The position numbers and the translations under genes are program-made. From the NCBI GenBank assembly GCA_947626805.1, contig CANQTR010000007.1, forward strand, positions 1 to 42,272: DNA of 42,272 nucleotides, in the 5' to 3' direction. This DNA comes from an uncultured Clostridia bacterium. Its GTDB lineage: Bacteria; Bacillota; Clostridia; Oscillospirales; CAG-382. The notes below the pieces were generated by a model. That model did no database searches, was not told where the DNA came from, and worked only from the letters and a program-made list of their open reading frames with translations. Shown here one piece after another: positions 23,820 through 33,487 of this stretch (its first letter is position 1; each line of letters opens with the position of its first letter).

Positions 23820-25133
23820 ATGAATGGAAACAACGCGCAGACTCGCGGTGCGCTCGCAAAAAAAGCGTTTCCGGGTGCGTTTGAAAAGAAACTTTACCTC
23901 TCTTCGCCGACCATGCACGGCGAGGAACTCGCATATGTGCGGAAAGCAATCGAAACCAACTGGGTCAGCACCGTCGGGGAGAATATCGACGAGATAGAGC
24001 GCCAAATCGCCGAGAAAGTCGGTTGCAAGTATGCGGTCGCGCTCTCTTGCGGCACGGCGGCGTTGCATTTGGCGGTCAAACTCGCCGGGGAACGGCTGTA
24101 CGGCATGCCCAGGACCGGAGAGGGGACCCTGCAGGGGCGTCGCGTGTTTTGCGCCGACATGACCTTCGGCGCGACGGTCAATCCCATCGCCTACGAGAAC
24201 GGCGAGGCGGTGTTCATCGACACCGAATACGATACGTGGAACATGGACCCGAAAGCCCTTGAAAAGGCGTTCGAACTGTACCCCGACGTGCGGCTTGTCG
24301 TGTTGGTGCACCTTTACGGTACGCCCGCCAAAATCGACGAAATCAAGGCGGTCTGCAGGAAACACAACGCCCTGATTGTCGAGGATGCGGCGGAATCGCT
24401 CGGCGCGACGTATCAGGGCGTGCAGACCGGCACGTTCGGCGATTATAACGCCATCTCTTTCAACGGCAACAAGATTATCACCGGCTCTTCGGGCGGAATG
24501 TTCCTGACCGACAGCAGGGCGGACGCGGAAAAGGTGCGAAAATGGTCGACGCAAAGCCGCGAAAACGCTCCGTGGTATCAGCACGAGGAAATCGGTTACA
24601 ACTACCGCATGAGCAACGTCATCGCGGGCGTGGTGCGCGGGCAGATTCCGCACCTTGACGAGCATATCGCGCAAAAAAAGGCGATTTACGAGCGATACAA
24701 AGAGGGATTCCGGGATTTGCCGGTGCAGATGAACCCGTATAGCCCCGACAGCGAGCCGAACTTTTGGCTGTCCTGCCTGCTGATACATCCCGACGCGATG
24801 TGCCGTCAGGCGCGGGGCGACGGCGACGCCGTCTTTGTCAAGGAAAGCGGGAAGTCGTGCCCGACCGAGATACTGGAAACCCTTGCGAAGTACAACGCCG
24901 AGGGTCGCCCCATCTGGAAACCGATGCACCTCCAACCGATTTACCGCATGAACCCGTTTGTCACGGCAAACGGCAACGGCAGAGCCGGGAGCAACGCCTA
25001 TATCGCGGGGGAAAAGCCGCTCGACGTCGGCGCGGACATCTTCCGCCGCGGTCTGTGCCTTCCGAGCGATAACAAAATGACAAAAGAAGAGCAGGGTGCT
25101 GTGATTGAACTCGTCAAAGGCTGTTTTGCGTGA
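23820..25133 (+). CDS. DegT/DnrJ/EryC1/StrS-family PLP aminotransferase
   Basis: A 437-residue PLP-dependent sugar aminotransferase that adds an amino group to a nucleotide-linked keto-sugar. Key regions are SCGTAALHLAVKL (phosphate contact), VEDAAESLGATYQG (the Asp binding the PLP ring) and the Schiff-base Lys218 in SFNGNKIITGSSGG. The length slightly exceeds typical members because of an N-terminal extension of about 25 residues and an inserted loop near 95-108. The ATG at 23820 follows AAGGAA; the frame further upstream crosses the promoter. It is followed seven bases later by the phosphoglycosyltransferase, a pairing seen in PglE-PglC-type pathways; the matching 4,6-dehydratase is not in this window. 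Confidence 0.9.
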   Translation: MNGNNAQTRGALAKKAFPGAFEKKLYLSSPTMHGEELAYVRKAIETNWVSTVGENIDEIERQIAEKVGCKYAVALSCGTAALHLAVKLAGERLYGMPRTGEGTLQGRRVFCADMTFGATVNPIAYENGEAVFIDTEYDTWNMDPKALEKAFELYPDVRLVVLVHLYGTPAKIDEIKAVCRKHNALIVEDAAESLGATYQGVQTGTFGDYNAISFNGNKIITGSSGGMFLTDSRADAEKVRKWSTQSRENAPWYQHEEIGYNYRMSNVIAGVVRGQIPHLDEHIAQKKAIYERYKEGFRDLPVQMNPYSPDSEPNFWLSCLLIHPDAMCRQARGDGDAVFVKESGKSCPTEILETLAKYNAEGRPIWKPMHLQPIYRMNPFVTANGNGRAGSNAYIAGEKPLDVGADIFRRGLCLPSDNKMTKEEQGAVIELVKGCFA

Positions 25134-25140
25134 GGGCTCC

Positions 25141-25854
25141 ATGGGGAATTTACATAAACCGTACGGACCGTATGAGCGTTTTGTCAAGCGCCCGCTGGAT
25201 TTTATGTTGGCGTTGCTTGCACTAATCGTGCTTTCGCCGCTTCTTTTAATATTAACTGTTGTCGGCGCGATTGCGATGAAGGGCAATCCCTTTTTCGTGC
25301 AGCAGCGCCCCGGACGAATCGATAAAAAAACCGGGCAGGAAAAGATATTTTCTCTCATCAAATTCCGAACAATGTCTAACGAAAAGGACGAGAACGGCAA
25401 TCTGCTCCCGGACGAAAAACGGCTTGGACGCTATGGGAAGTTTTTGCGCTCGACCTCGTTAGATGAACTTGGGGAACTCCTCAATATCATAAAAGGCGAC
25501 CTTGCCATCGTTGGTCCAAGGCCGCTTTTGGTGAAATACCTGCCGCGATACAGCAAAGAACAGCGCCGTCGCCACGATGTGCGCCCCGGATTGACCGGAT
25601 ACGCGCAAGTGCATGGCAGGAATGGGATTTCGTGGGAGGAAAAATTTCGACTTGATGTGGCCTATTCGCAAAACGTGACTTTTGTCGGAGATATACGGGT
25701 CATTTTCTTGACAATCAAAAAAGTAATCCGGCGCGAGGGGATATCCTCGGAAACATCTGAAACGATGGAAGAATTTTTCGGGCAAAATGGCGAGGCAGTC
25801 GGCGAAAAAACCGAGAACATTCTTTTGAAAGGAACTGCAATTGGAACGCGCTGA
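25141..25854 (+). CDS. Initiating phosphoglycosyltransferase (bacterial sugar transferase, PglC-like)
   Basis: A 237-residue monotopic phosphoglycosyltransferase (PF02397) that transfers a sugar-phosphate from a UDP-sugar to undecaprenyl phosphate, the first membrane step of glycan assembly. One membrane helix (about 19-45) precedes the catalytic core: KRPLDFMLALLALIVLSPLL, FVQQRPGR, FSLIKFRTM, LRSTSLDELGELLNIIKGDL, IVGPRPLL and the GLTGYAQVHGRNGISWEEK block. The short form without the N-terminal TM domains is the PglC/EpsL type. A Ser/Glu-rich tail follows. The ATG is seven bases after the aminotransferase stop. Confidence 0.93.
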   Translation: MGNLHKPYGPYERFVKRPLDFMLALLALIVLSPLLLILTVVGAIAMKGNPFFVQQRPGRIDKKTGQEKIFSLIKFRTMSNEKDENGNLLPDEKRLGRYGKFLRSTSLDELGELLNIIKGDLAIVGPRPLLVKYLPRYSKEQRRRHDVRPGLTGYAQVHGRNGISWEEKFRLDVAYSQNVTFVGDIRVIFLTIKKVIRREGISSETSETMEEFFGQNGEAVGEKTENILLKGTAIGTR

Positions 25855-25885
25855 TGGTCACATGTTTTTGTAAAGAGGCAGTTTT

Positions 25886-26656
25886 ATGAATGATTTTGCT
25901 GTTAAGGTGCTGACGGCGCCTGCCGGGCGGACCTATATTTTTTCTACGGGTCAGGCGGGGTATATCATCAAGAGCAAATGCGGGGAGATTTTAGGTCTGG
26001 ATTTGTACTTGACAGACTGCGTTGAACGCGTGGAGGGTCATGTGGGATACCACAGACTCCTGCCGAAAATCCTCTCTCCCGACGCATTGGAGTTTGATGT
26101 CGTAATTGCTTCTCACCCGCATAAGGACCATTTTGATGACGACGCAATCCCGTTATTGATGTCAAACGGTAAAACAGAACTTTTTGCGTCGGTCAATTGC
26201 GAAGAAGATATGCACAGGCTTGGCTTGGGCAACGAACGGGCGACGTATGTTCAGCCGGGCGATTCCTATCAAAAAGGTTCTTTTTCGTTCCACTTTGTGA
26301 ATTGCGACCATGGAAAAGGAGCGCCGGACGCCGTGGGCGTCATCATCGCGGTCGACGGAAAGAAAATCTATTTTGCGGGAGATACCTGTTTGAGGCTTGA
26401 CCGGAAAGAAGAATATCTGTCTTGCGGTCAACTTGACGTTATGATTGCGCCGATAAACGGAGCTTACGGAAACATGAATGAAATCGAATGCTCCGAAATG
26501 GCGGAGGCTTTGAAACCGCGTTTGACGATTCCCTGTCACTTTGGAATGTTTGCTTCGCACGGGGGAGATGCCGGAAAGTTTTGCAATATTATGAAGGAAA
26601 AACATCCGGAACTGCCGTTTAAGCTAATGACACAGGGCGAGTGCGTTGAAATTTAA
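25886..26656 (+). CDS. MBL-fold metallo-hydrolase (UlaG-like)
   Basis: A 256-residue metallo-beta-lactamase-fold hydrolase. Metal ligands are HPHKDHFD at 77-84 (HxHxDH), a further His in NCDHGKG, Asp in YFAGDTC, and His in IPCHFGMF. UlaG-like members act on small phosphorylated or lactone substrates. Its position between the phosphoglycosyltransferase and an ATP-grasp ligase suggests processing of a glycan precursor or substituent, but the substrate is unknown. The gene begins 31 bp after the previous stop with AAAGAGGCAG as a weak ribosome site. Confidence 0.85.
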   Translation: MNDFAVKVLTAPAGRTYIFSTGQAGYIIKSKCGEILGLDLYLTDCVERVEGHVGYHRLLPKILSPDALEFDVVIASHPHKDHFDDDAIPLLMSNGKTELFASVNCEEDMHRLGLGNERATYVQPGDSYQKGSFSFHFVNCDHGKGAPDAVGVIIAVDGKKIYFAGDTCLRLDRKEEYLSCGQLDVMIAPINGAYGNMNEIECSEMAEALKPRLTIPCHFGMFASHGGDAGKFCNIMKEKHPELPFKLMTQGECVEI

Positions 26657-26676
26657 TGTAAAGTGGAGAAGAGAGA

Positions 26677-27969
26677 ATGGAAAAAGAGTTTGCGGGCAAA
26701 AAACTTTTGATACTCGGCGGAAATCCCGAAACTACGCCGCTGGTGGAAATTGCAAACGGCATGGGTGTAAAAACAATTGTCACCTCCGCACGCCATACCG
26801 ACCCGGCAAAAAGCGTTGCATGGAAAGCATTTGATGTGGACGGCATGGACGTGCCGGGGCTAATCGCTTTGGCAAGAGAGGAAAAAGTAGACGGTGTTCT
26901 TGTCGGCGTTGCGGATATTCTTGTTCCGTCGTACTGTAAGGTTTGCGACGCTCTGGAACTTCCCTGCTATGCGACCCAACAAATCGTAGATGTATTTGCT
27001 TTCAAAGATGTTTTCAAAGCCACCTGTGAAAGATACGGCGTTCATGGGATTCCGGAATACTATCTTGACGCCGATTTGAAACGCGAGGACCTTGATAAAA
27101 TCGTTTATCCCGTTATGGTAAAGCCGGTAGATAACGGCGGCGGCGTAGGAATGACGGTCGCGCACAACGAGGACGAACTGAGAGTCGGCGTTGAGAAGGC
27201 GTTGAGCGCTTCCAATAAAAAACGCTTTATTGTTGAAAAATACATGCAGTGCGATGATATGGGGATGTATTATACCTTCAAGGACGGCTATTGCAGCGCG
27301 TCATGCATCTATGACAGATACACGACTGACGAACAGCCCGGACTTTCAAGGGTCTGCCTTGGCGGCACCTATCCGTCCAAGCACCTTGATGAATATTTTG
27401 CGCGTATGCACGAAAACGTATTGCGAATGTTCAGGGAAATAGGGATTCGGAACGGCGTGCTCATGCTGTCGGGCTTTTATGAAAACGGCGAGTTTTATGT
27501 CTATGACACGGGTTTCCGACTGCAGGGAGAGGCGCCGCACCTGCTGATGAAAGCGATTCATGGATTTGACCAAAGGGAGATGCTGGTACGGTTTGCTCTC
27601 ACCGGCTCTGAAGGTGCAGTCAATCTCAAAAAAGAGGACGATACGCGGCTTAGAGGCAAATGGGCGGCAACGCTGTGGGTCCTTCTTAAGAAAGGACGCA
27701 TCGCCAAAATCGAAGGGCTTGACCGTCTTGCGAGCGATAGCCGGGTCGTTGCCAATATACAGCGTTTGCACGAAGGGGATACGGTTCTTGAGGAATGGAT
27801 AGGAAATGAAAAACAGGTCCTCACGAGAATGTACCTTGTATGTAATAGCAAGAAAGAGCTTGCCGAATGCCTGAAAGAGTACCAGAAAAAGATAACGGTA
27901 TACGGGGAAGACGGAGAAAATATGGTCCTGAAAGGCTTTGATGTCGATGCGGCATTGGGTCTTAAGTAA
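26677..27969 (+). CDS. ATP-grasp family ligase
   Basis: A 430-residue ATP-grasp enzyme that activates a carboxylate as an acyl-phosphate for attack by an amine or similar. It has an N-terminal Rossmann-like domain (LLILGGNPETTPLVE), then the ATP-grasp core: YPVMVKPVDNGGGVGMTVA with lysine and glycine-rich loop, FIVEKYM, and the metal-binding region around YDTGFRLQGEAPHLLM. The C-terminal 100 residues form an accessory domain. It lies 20 bp after the MBL hydrolase and before an SDR gene; the three may make an amino-acyl or carboxylic substituent of the glycan. RBS AGAAGAGAG precedes the ATG. Confidence 0.85.
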   Translation: MEKEFAGKKLLILGGNPETTPLVEIANGMGVKTIVTSARHTDPAKSVAWKAFDVDGMDVPGLIALAREEKVDGVLVGVADILVPSYCKVCDALELPCYATQQIVDVFAFKDVFKATCERYGVHGIPEYYLDADLKREDLDKIVYPVMVKPVDNGGGVGMTVAHNEDELRVGVEKALSASNKKRFIVEKYMQCDDMGMYYTFKDGYCSASCIYDRYTTDEQPGLSRVCLGGTYPSKHLDEYFARMHENVLRMFREIGIRNGVLMLSGFYENGEFYVYDTGFRLQGEAPHLLMKAIHGFDQREMLVRFALTGSEGAVNLKKEDDTRLRGKWAATLWVLLKKGRIAKIEGLDRLASDSRVVANIQRLHEGDTVLEEWIGNEKQVLTRMYLVCNSKKELAECLKEYQKKITVYGEDGENMVLKGFDVDAALGLK

Positions 27970-28045
27970 TTTCCTAAGGGTTTGCCTTTGAAAATTATTG
28001 AATTTGCGGGTTGGGAAACGGATAACAGAAAGGAATAGGAACCCT

Positions 28046-28816
28046 ATGGAGTTTGAACGGTTAAAGGGCAAAGTAATCGTCATTTCCGGAGGTACAAAGG
28101 GTGTCGGTCGTGCTTTTGCCGAGGTTTGCGGTCGCGAGGGCGCAAAGGTCGTTATCGGCGGAAGGGACGAGCAATCTGCCAAAGAGGTTATCAGAAATAT
28201 TAGGATATACGGTTCGGAAGGCATTTTTGTTCATACGGATTTGCTGAACGTTCGGGATTGCAAGACGCTTTTTGATACGGCGTATAAGGTTTACGGCAAG
28301 ATAGACGGTTTTTTCAATTATGCGGGAGTTACTCCGGTAAGTCCGCTCGATATGTGCGACGAGGAAACATTCGATTGGGTCATGGATGTGAATTTTAAGG
28401 CATGTTTTTTCTGTTGCCAGCAGGCGGTGAAATATATGCGAATGAACGGCGGAGGAAGTATTGTTTTGACAGGCTCCGCTCATGCGTGGGGAGGTCAGAA
28501 AGACCGTGCGGCATATGCCTGCAGCAAGGGTGTCCTCAGAACGCTCATGGAGCATATAGCCCATAATTATGCCGTGGAGCAAATCCGGTGCAACTACCTT
28601 ACGTTGGGCTGGACGCCTACCGAGGGCGAGGTGGAACTTAGAAAAGGGCAGGGCGAAAACGAGTCGGAACTTCGAAAACGAGCCGCCGGTATCCTGCCGA
28701 TGGGAAGAATGTGCGAAAGGACCGATTATATGGAGGCGCTGATTTATCTGTTTTCCGACGCGAGCGCTATGATGACGGGAAGTACGTTTAGAATAACCGC
28801 GGGAGAATATATATAG
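28046..28816 (+). CDS. Short-chain dehydrogenase/reductase
   Basis: A 256-residue classical SDR. The NAD(P) motif is GGTKGVG (15-21), the NAG-equivalent is NYAG at about 91-94, catalytic Ser144 is in VLTGSAHAW and Tyr157/Lys161 in AAYACSKG. It probably oxidises or reduces a hydroxyl or keto group on a sugar or its substituent; the substrate is not evident. The ATG at 28046 has AGGAATAGGA upstream. A hairpin terminator candidate follows, so it may close the first transcript of the locus. Confidence 0.88.
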   Translation: MEFERLKGKVIVISGGTKGVGRAFAEVCGREGAKVVIGGRDEQSAKEVIRNIRIYGSEGIFVHTDLLNVRDCKTLFDTAYKVYGKIDGFFNYAGVTPVSPLDMCDEETFDWVMDVNFKACFFCCQQAVKYMRMNGGGSIVLTGSAHAWGGQKDRAAYACSKGVLRTLMEHIAHNYAVEQIRCNYLTLGWTPTEGEVELRKGQGENESELRKRAAGILPMGRMCERTDYMEALIYLFSDASAMMTGSTFRITAGEYI

Positions 28817-28886
28817 ACGATATTAAGGATCGCCTCAAAAATTTATTTCCGGGGTCGACGTTTGTATTACGAGTAAAAATCTGAAG

Positions 28887-28925
28887 ATGCACCAATTCGG
28901 TTTTATAACCCCGTCGGTGCTTTTT
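28887..28925 (+). terminator. Probable terminator inside the polysaccharide locus
   Basis: GCACC (28889-28893) pairs with GGTGC (28916-28920), with an inner CGG/CCG pairing, and is followed by TTTTT. It separates the SDR gene from the GT4 gene at 28973. Confidence 0.55.
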
Positions 28926-28972
28926 GTGGAAATTCAATTTTCTAACCACTGAAAATAAAGGAAATCTGTACG

Positions 28973-30094
28973 ATGGTAATATTGCTTTTGGCAAATGACT
29001 CCGGGGGATTGTTCGGTTTCCGTCGCGAGGTTCTTCAGGCTATGCTGAGCGCCGGTTATGAGGTCCATATCTGCCTACCGGACGGTCCTTTTATCCCGGA
29101 GCTTGTGCAAATGGGATGTATCTTTGAACCCTACGCGTTTAACCGGCACGGCACAAACCCGTTCGCCGAACTGCGAATGATTCGCGATTACAAAAAAATC
29201 ATCAAAAGGATTTCGCCGGATATCGTTCTTACCTATACAATCAAGCCGAACATATACGGCGGTATGGCGTGCGCGTCGCTCGGCGTGCCGTATGTTGCAA
29301 ACATTACCGGATTGGGAACCGCGGTTGAAAATAGCGGAATCCTTCAGAAAATCACCCTTACCTTGTATAAGTTTGGGCTACGCAAAGCGCAAAAGGTGTT
29401 TTTTCAAAACACGGAAAACCAAGCGTTTATGCTGAAGCACGGCGTCGTAAAGGGCGCATATGCGCTTCTTCCCGGTTCGGGCGTGAATTTGGAACGTTTT
29501 TCGGTTCTCGAATATCCGAACGAGGAGCATACGGAGTTCGCCTTTATCTCCCGTATCATGAGAGAAAAGGGGGCGGACCAGTATTTGGAAGCGGCGGCGT
29601 ACATCAAGGAGAAATATCCGAATACCGTTTTTCATGTTTGCGGGTCCTGCGAGCAGAACTACGGGGACCGGCTAAAAGCGTTGCACGAAAAGGGCGTCAT
29701 TGTTTACCACGGAACGGTGCAGGACGTGCGGGAAGTATTGAAAAGGGTGCATTGTACAATCCACCCGACCTATTATCCGGAAGGCATGTCCAATGTTCTC
29801 CTGGAAAGTTCGGCGTGCGCGAGACCTATCCTCACGACGGACCGTTCCGGGTGCCGGGAGGTTATCGACGACGGCGTGAACGGCTATGTCGTTCGGCAGA
29901 AGGACAGCAAGGACCTGATTGCAAAAATCGAAAAATTCATCGCTTTGCCGTGGGAAGAAAAGCGGCAGATGGGTCTGAACGGGCGTAGGAAAGTCGAAAA
30001 GGAATTCGATAGGCAAATCGTCGTGGACGCGTATCTGAAGGAAATCAACGCGATTGACGGGTCGAAGTCGAAAAAGGGAGGCGTAGCGCCGTGA
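28973..30094 (+). CDS. GT4 family glycosyltransferase (CapM/PglA-like)
   Basis: A 373-residue GT-B glycosyltransferase of family GT4 adding a sugar to the lipid-linked glycan in the cytosol. N-terminal features are LLANDSGGLFGFRREVLQAM and FNRHGTNPF...LTYTIKPNIYG, typical of the PglA/CapM group acting just after PglC-type initiation. The C-terminal donor site holds FISRIMREKGADQYLEAA and the E-x7-E-like stretch PTYYPEGMSNVLLESSACARP. RBS AAAGGAAA precedes the ATG. The gene overlaps the next by four bases. Confidence 0.9.
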   Translation: MVILLLANDSGGLFGFRREVLQAMLSAGYEVHICLPDGPFIPELVQMGCIFEPYAFNRHGTNPFAELRMIRDYKKIIKRISPDIVLTYTIKPNIYGGMACASLGVPYVANITGLGTAVENSGILQKITLTLYKFGLRKAQKVFFQNTENQAFMLKHGVVKGAYALLPGSGVNLERFSVLEYPNEEHTEFAFISRIMREKGADQYLEAAAYIKEKYPNTVFHVCGSCEQNYGDRLKALHEKGVIVYHGTVQDVREVLKRVHCTIHPTYYPEGMSNVLLESSACARPILTTDRSGCREVIDDGVNGYVVRQKDSKDLIAKIEKFIALPWEEKRQMGLNGRRKVEKEFDRQIVVDAYLKEINAIDGSKSKKGGVAP

Positions 30095-31149
30095 CCGCGG
30101 CATGTCAAAAAAGCGCGATACTTGTAACGGGCGCGGCGGGTTTCATCGGCGCGAATCTCGTGCTGAGGCTGTTATCGGATACGGATACCGCAATTGTCGG
30201 CGTCGATAACATGAACGACTATTACGATGTGTCGCTCAAGGAATACCGCCTTGCGCAAATCGAGCGGACCGCGGAAAAGACGGGCGCGAACTGGACGTTT
30301 GTGCGCGGGAATATCGCGGACAGGCAGTTGGTGGAATCCCTTTTTGAAACGCACGACTTCGGCGTCGTCGTCAATCTCGCCGCACAGGCGGGCGTGCGCT
30401 ACTCCATCACAAATCCAGACGTGTACATCGAATCCAATATCATCGGTTTCTACAATATTCTCGAGGCCTGCCGGAAGTATCCGGTCGAGCACCTCGTATA
30501 CGCTTCCTCGTCGTCGGTTTACGGGTCGAACCGGAAAGTCCCATACTCCACCGACGACAAGGTGGACAACCCTGTCAGCTTGTATGCCGCTACAAAGAAG
30601 TCCAACGAACTGCTTGCACACGCCTATTCGAAACTCTACAACATTCCCTCGACAGGCTTGCGTTTCTTCACGGTCTACGGTCCGGCGGGTCGCCCGGATA
30701 TGGCGTATTTCGGGTTCACGAATAAGCTTCTGAAGGGGCAGACCATCGAGATTTTCAATTACGGCAACTGTAAACGGGATTTTACCTATGTGGACGACAT
30801 CGTGGAAGGCGTCGTTCGGGTCATGCGTCGTCCGCCGGAGAAGCAAAACGGCGAGGACGGGCTTCCCATACCGCCCTACAAGGTTTATAACATCGGAAAC
30901 AGTCACCCGGAGAATCTGCTGGACTTTGTGGATATTTTGCAACAGGAACTGGTTCGCGCAAAGGTGCTGCCCGAATCGTATGATTTCGAATCGCACAAAA
31001 AACTGGTCCCTATGCAACCGGGCGATGTGCCGATTACCTATGCGGATACCTCCGCGCTGGAGCGGGATTTCGGGTATAAGCCGCGCACTCCGCTACGGGA
31101 GGGTCTGCGGAATTTTGCCGAATGGTACAGGGAATTTTATCAAAGATAA
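30091..31149 (+). CDS. UDP-glucuronate 4-epimerase-like NAD-dependent epimerase
   Basis: A 352-residue extended SDR that interconverts UDP-glucuronate and UDP-galacturonate. It has GAAGFIG (14-20) for NAD, NLAAQAGVRYS and the active site SSSSVYG with Tyr165/Lys169 in SLYAATKKSNE; the FFTVYGPAGRPDMA stretch is characteristic of CapI/LspL enzymes. GTG start at 30091 overlaps the glycosyltransferase stop, with GGGAGG upstream. UDP-glucose dehydrogenase follows nine bases later and supplies the substrate. Confidence 0.93.
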   Translation: MTAACQKSAILVTGAAGFIGANLVLRLLSDTDTAIVGVDNMNDYYDVSLKEYRLAQIERTAEKTGANWTFVRGNIADRQLVESLFETHDFGVVVNLAAQAGVRYSITNPDVYIESNIIGFYNILEACRKYPVEHLVYASSSSVYGSNRKVPYSTDDKVDNPVSLYAATKKSNELLAHAYSKLYNIPSTGLRFFTVYGPAGRPDMAYFGFTNKLLKGQTIEIFNYGNCKRDFTYVDDIVEGVVRVMRRPPEKQNGEDGLPIPPYKVYNIGNSHPENLLDFVDILQQELVRAKVLPESYDFESHKKLVPMQPGDVPITYADTSALERDFGYKPRTPLREGLRNFAEWYREFYQR

Positions 31150-31158
31150 GGAGCGCGT

Positions 31159-32343
31159 ATGAACATTGCAGTCGCCGGGACCGGCTATGTCGGGCTGTCC
31201 GTTGCCGTGTTGCTCGCACAGCACAATCACGTCACCGCCGTGGATATCGTTCCCGAAAAGGTAAATCTGATTAACCGCAAAACGTCCCCGATTCAGGACG
31301 AGTACATAGAGAAATACCTTACCGAAAAGGAACTTGACCTGACCGCGACTGCCGACGGGGACAACGCGTACCGAAACGCGGAACTCGTCGTCATCTCCAC
31401 CCCGACCAATTACGATGAAAAGAAGAACTATTTCGACACTTCTTCGGTGGAATCGGTGATTCGGCAGGTCATGACCGTCAATCCCGACGCCGTTATGGTT
31501 ATCAAATCGACGGTGCCGGTCGGATTCACGGAAAGCGTGCGCGAAAAGTACGATTGCGACAATCTTCTGTTCAGTCCGGAATTCCTCCGGGAGGGCAAAG
31601 CGCTTTACGACAACCTCTATCCGAGCCGCATCATCGTCGGCGTTCCGGCGGGACATAAGCGTTTGGAGGAAACGGCGCGTCGGTTTGCCGACCTGCTTCG
31701 GGAAGGCGCCGTAAAAGAAAACATTGCAGTGCGCTTTATGAACCCGACCGAGGCGGAGGCGGTCAAACTGTTTGCCAATACCTACCTTGCGCTTCGGGTC
31801 AGTTTTTTCAATGAACTGGATACCTACGCGGCGGTTCGCGGACTGGACGCGAGGGCAATCATCGAGGGCGTGGGTCTTGACCCGCGCATCGGCAATCATT
31901 ACAACAATCCTTCCTTTGGGTACGGCGGATACTGCCTGCCAAAGGATACCAAACAACTTCTCGCCAACTATCGGGACGTCCCACAGAATATCATTTCGGC
32001 AATCGTAGCCGCAAACAGCACGCGAAAGGATTTTATCGCGGAGCAAATCCTCGCCCGGCGTCCGAAGGTGGTCGGCGTCTATCGCCTGACAATGAAAGCC
32101 AACTCGGATAACTTCCGGCAGAGCAGTATCCAGGGCGTGATGAAGCGGATTAAAGCGAAAGGCGTCGAGGTGGTCGTCTACGAGCCGACCCTCGCGTCGG
32201 ACGACTTTTACAACAGCCGTGTGATTCGGGATTTGGAAACGTTCAAGCGGATGAGCGATGTGATTTTGGCGAATCGGTACAATGAGGACCTCGCCGACGT
32301 CATGGATAAGGTGTATACCCGGGATTTGTATTTCAGGGATTGA
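31159..32343 (+). CDS. ugd: UDP-glucose 6-dehydrogenase
   Basis: A 394-residue enzyme oxidising UDP-glucose to UDP-glucuronate with two NAD+. The N-terminal Rossmann motif is GTGYVG (7-12), the central domain has [15 protein letters not shown], the catalytic Cys259 lies in [15 protein letters not shown], and the C-terminal domain has [16 protein letters not shown]. It works with the adjacent epimerase to provide uronic acids, making the polymer acidic. RBS AAGGAGCG precedes the ATG. The short UGD length (about 390) is typical of Firmicute and Gram-negative capsule loci. Confidence 0.94.
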   Translation: MNIAVAGTGYVGLSVAVLLAQHNHVTAVDIVPEKVNLINRKTSPIQDEYIEKYLTEKELDLTATADGDNAYRNAELVVISTPTNYDEKKNYFDTSSVESVIRQVMTVNPDAVMVIKSTVPVGFTESVREKYDCDNLLFSPEFLREGKALYDNLYPSRIIVGVPAGHKRLEETARRFADLLREGAVKENIAVRFMNPTEAEAVKLFANTYLALRVSFFNELDTYAAVRGLDARAIIEGVGLDPRIGNHYNNPSFGYGGYCLPKDTKQLLANYRDVPQNIISAIVAANSTRKDFIAEQILARRPKVVGVYRLTMKANSDNFRQSSIQGVMKRIKAKGVEVVVYEPTLASDDFYNSRVIRDLETFKRMSDVILANRYNEDLADVMDKVYTRDLYFRD

Positions 32344-32357
32344 CGGGAAACGGAAAC

Positions 32358-33467
32358 ATGAAGATTTTGTTTGTGATTGACAGCCTGTGCGGCGGCGGCG
32401 CGGAAAAACTGCTTCACGACCTTTTGCCTCTGTTCCATTCCCGAAAGAATTGCGTATGCAGGGTGCTGATTCTTTCCGCGCGGAACGAAAAATATATGCA
32501 CAGTTTGCAAGAGCAGGGCGTTCCCGTTGATGTAATCCCCGAAACGTGTTCCGGTCATTTCCGAAGAATTCGCTACCTAAAGAAGTACATTTCCGATGGC
32601 GGGTTCGACGTCGTTCATGCCAATTTGTTCCCCGTATTTTATGATTGCGCGTTGGCAAAGCGGCTGACGGGAAAGCGGTTTCCCGCTTTGGTAATGACGG
32701 AGCATAATACGGACAATCGAAGGCGGCACCATAAAATGCTGAAACCGCTCGAGCGCTTCATCTACCGTTCGTATGACCACGTCATTTCCATCAGCGACGC
32801 GACGCAAAAGCAGTTGCTTGAATGGCTTCGTCCGTCGAAGAAATGGGCGGAGCGGTTTTCGGTCGTATATAACGGAATCCCCTTGCGGCAGTTCGCGGAA
32901 GCGCGTGCGTATCCGAAGCGCGAACTGTTTCCCGGAATCGCGGACGGGGACGTGCTCCTGTGTATGGTGGGTTCCTTCACCGAGCAAAAAAATCACGACG
33001 GCATGTTAGGGGTTATGGCGCTCCTTCCGGAATCCTATAAACTTGTTCTGGTCGGAGAGGGCGTTCTTTATCCGGAAATCACGGAAAAGATTCGACACAT
33101 GGGCTTGGACAAACGGGTCGTCTGTCTTGGCTTTCGGAAAGACGTCGCGGAAATCATGCACACGTCCGACATCGTTGTAATCCCGTCAAAATGGGAAGGT
33201 TTCGGCCTGATTGCCGCGGAGGCGATGGCTTGCGGCAAGCCTGTCGTCGCTTCGAATGTGTGCGGGCTTGCCGAAGTTGTAGGGAATGCCGGGTTCACGG
33301 CGGCGTATTCCGAACCGAAAGCGTTTGCGCAGGCGATTTTGCGGCTGGAATCCGCGGAGCTTTATACGGCGTGTCAAAAGAATGCGGGGCAACGGGCGGA
33401 ACAGTTTTCGATTGAAAAGATGCTTAACGGGTATGAACGCATATTCAATGCCGTGTTGAAATGCTGA
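32358..33467 (+). CDS. GT4 family glycosyltransferase
   Basis: A 369-residue GT-B enzyme. The N-terminal glycine-rich loop is FVIDSLCGGGAEKLLHDLLP; the middle has VMTEHNTDNRRRHHKML; the donor domain has MVGSFTEQKNHDGML and VIPSKWEGFGLIAAEAMACGKPVVASN (EGFGL/E motif). The ATG at 32358 is chosen because it gives the normal MKILFVID start; a TTG at 32340 overlapping the ugd stop is possible. The sugar is unknown. Confidence 0.9.
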   Translation: MKILFVIDSLCGGGAEKLLHDLLPLFHSRKNCVCRVLILSARNEKYMHSLQEQGVPVDVIPETCSGHFRRIRYLKKYISDGGFDVVHANLFPVFYDCALAKRLTGKRFPALVMTEHNTDNRRRHHKMLKPLERFIYRSYDHVISISDATQKQLLEWLRPSKKWAERFSVVYNGIPLRQFAEARAYPKRELFPGIADGDVLLCMVGSFTEQKNHDGMLGVMALLPESYKLVLVGEGVLYPEITEKIRHMGLDKRVVCLGFRKDVAEIMHTSDIVVIPSKWEGFGLIAAEAMACGKPVVASNVCGLAEVVGNAGFTAAYSEPKAFAQAILRLESAELYTACQKNAGQRAEQFSIEKMLNGYERIFNAVLKC

Positions 33468-33487
33468 TTGAGAGAGGTTTGTAGATT

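Noticed and set aside
21924..25400. A very long open frame on the minus strand (over 1,100 codons)
   Set aside because: It is the antisense shadow of the LRR-dockerin, DegT and phosphoglycosyltransferase genes, whose domains are clear. High GC makes the antisense frames open.
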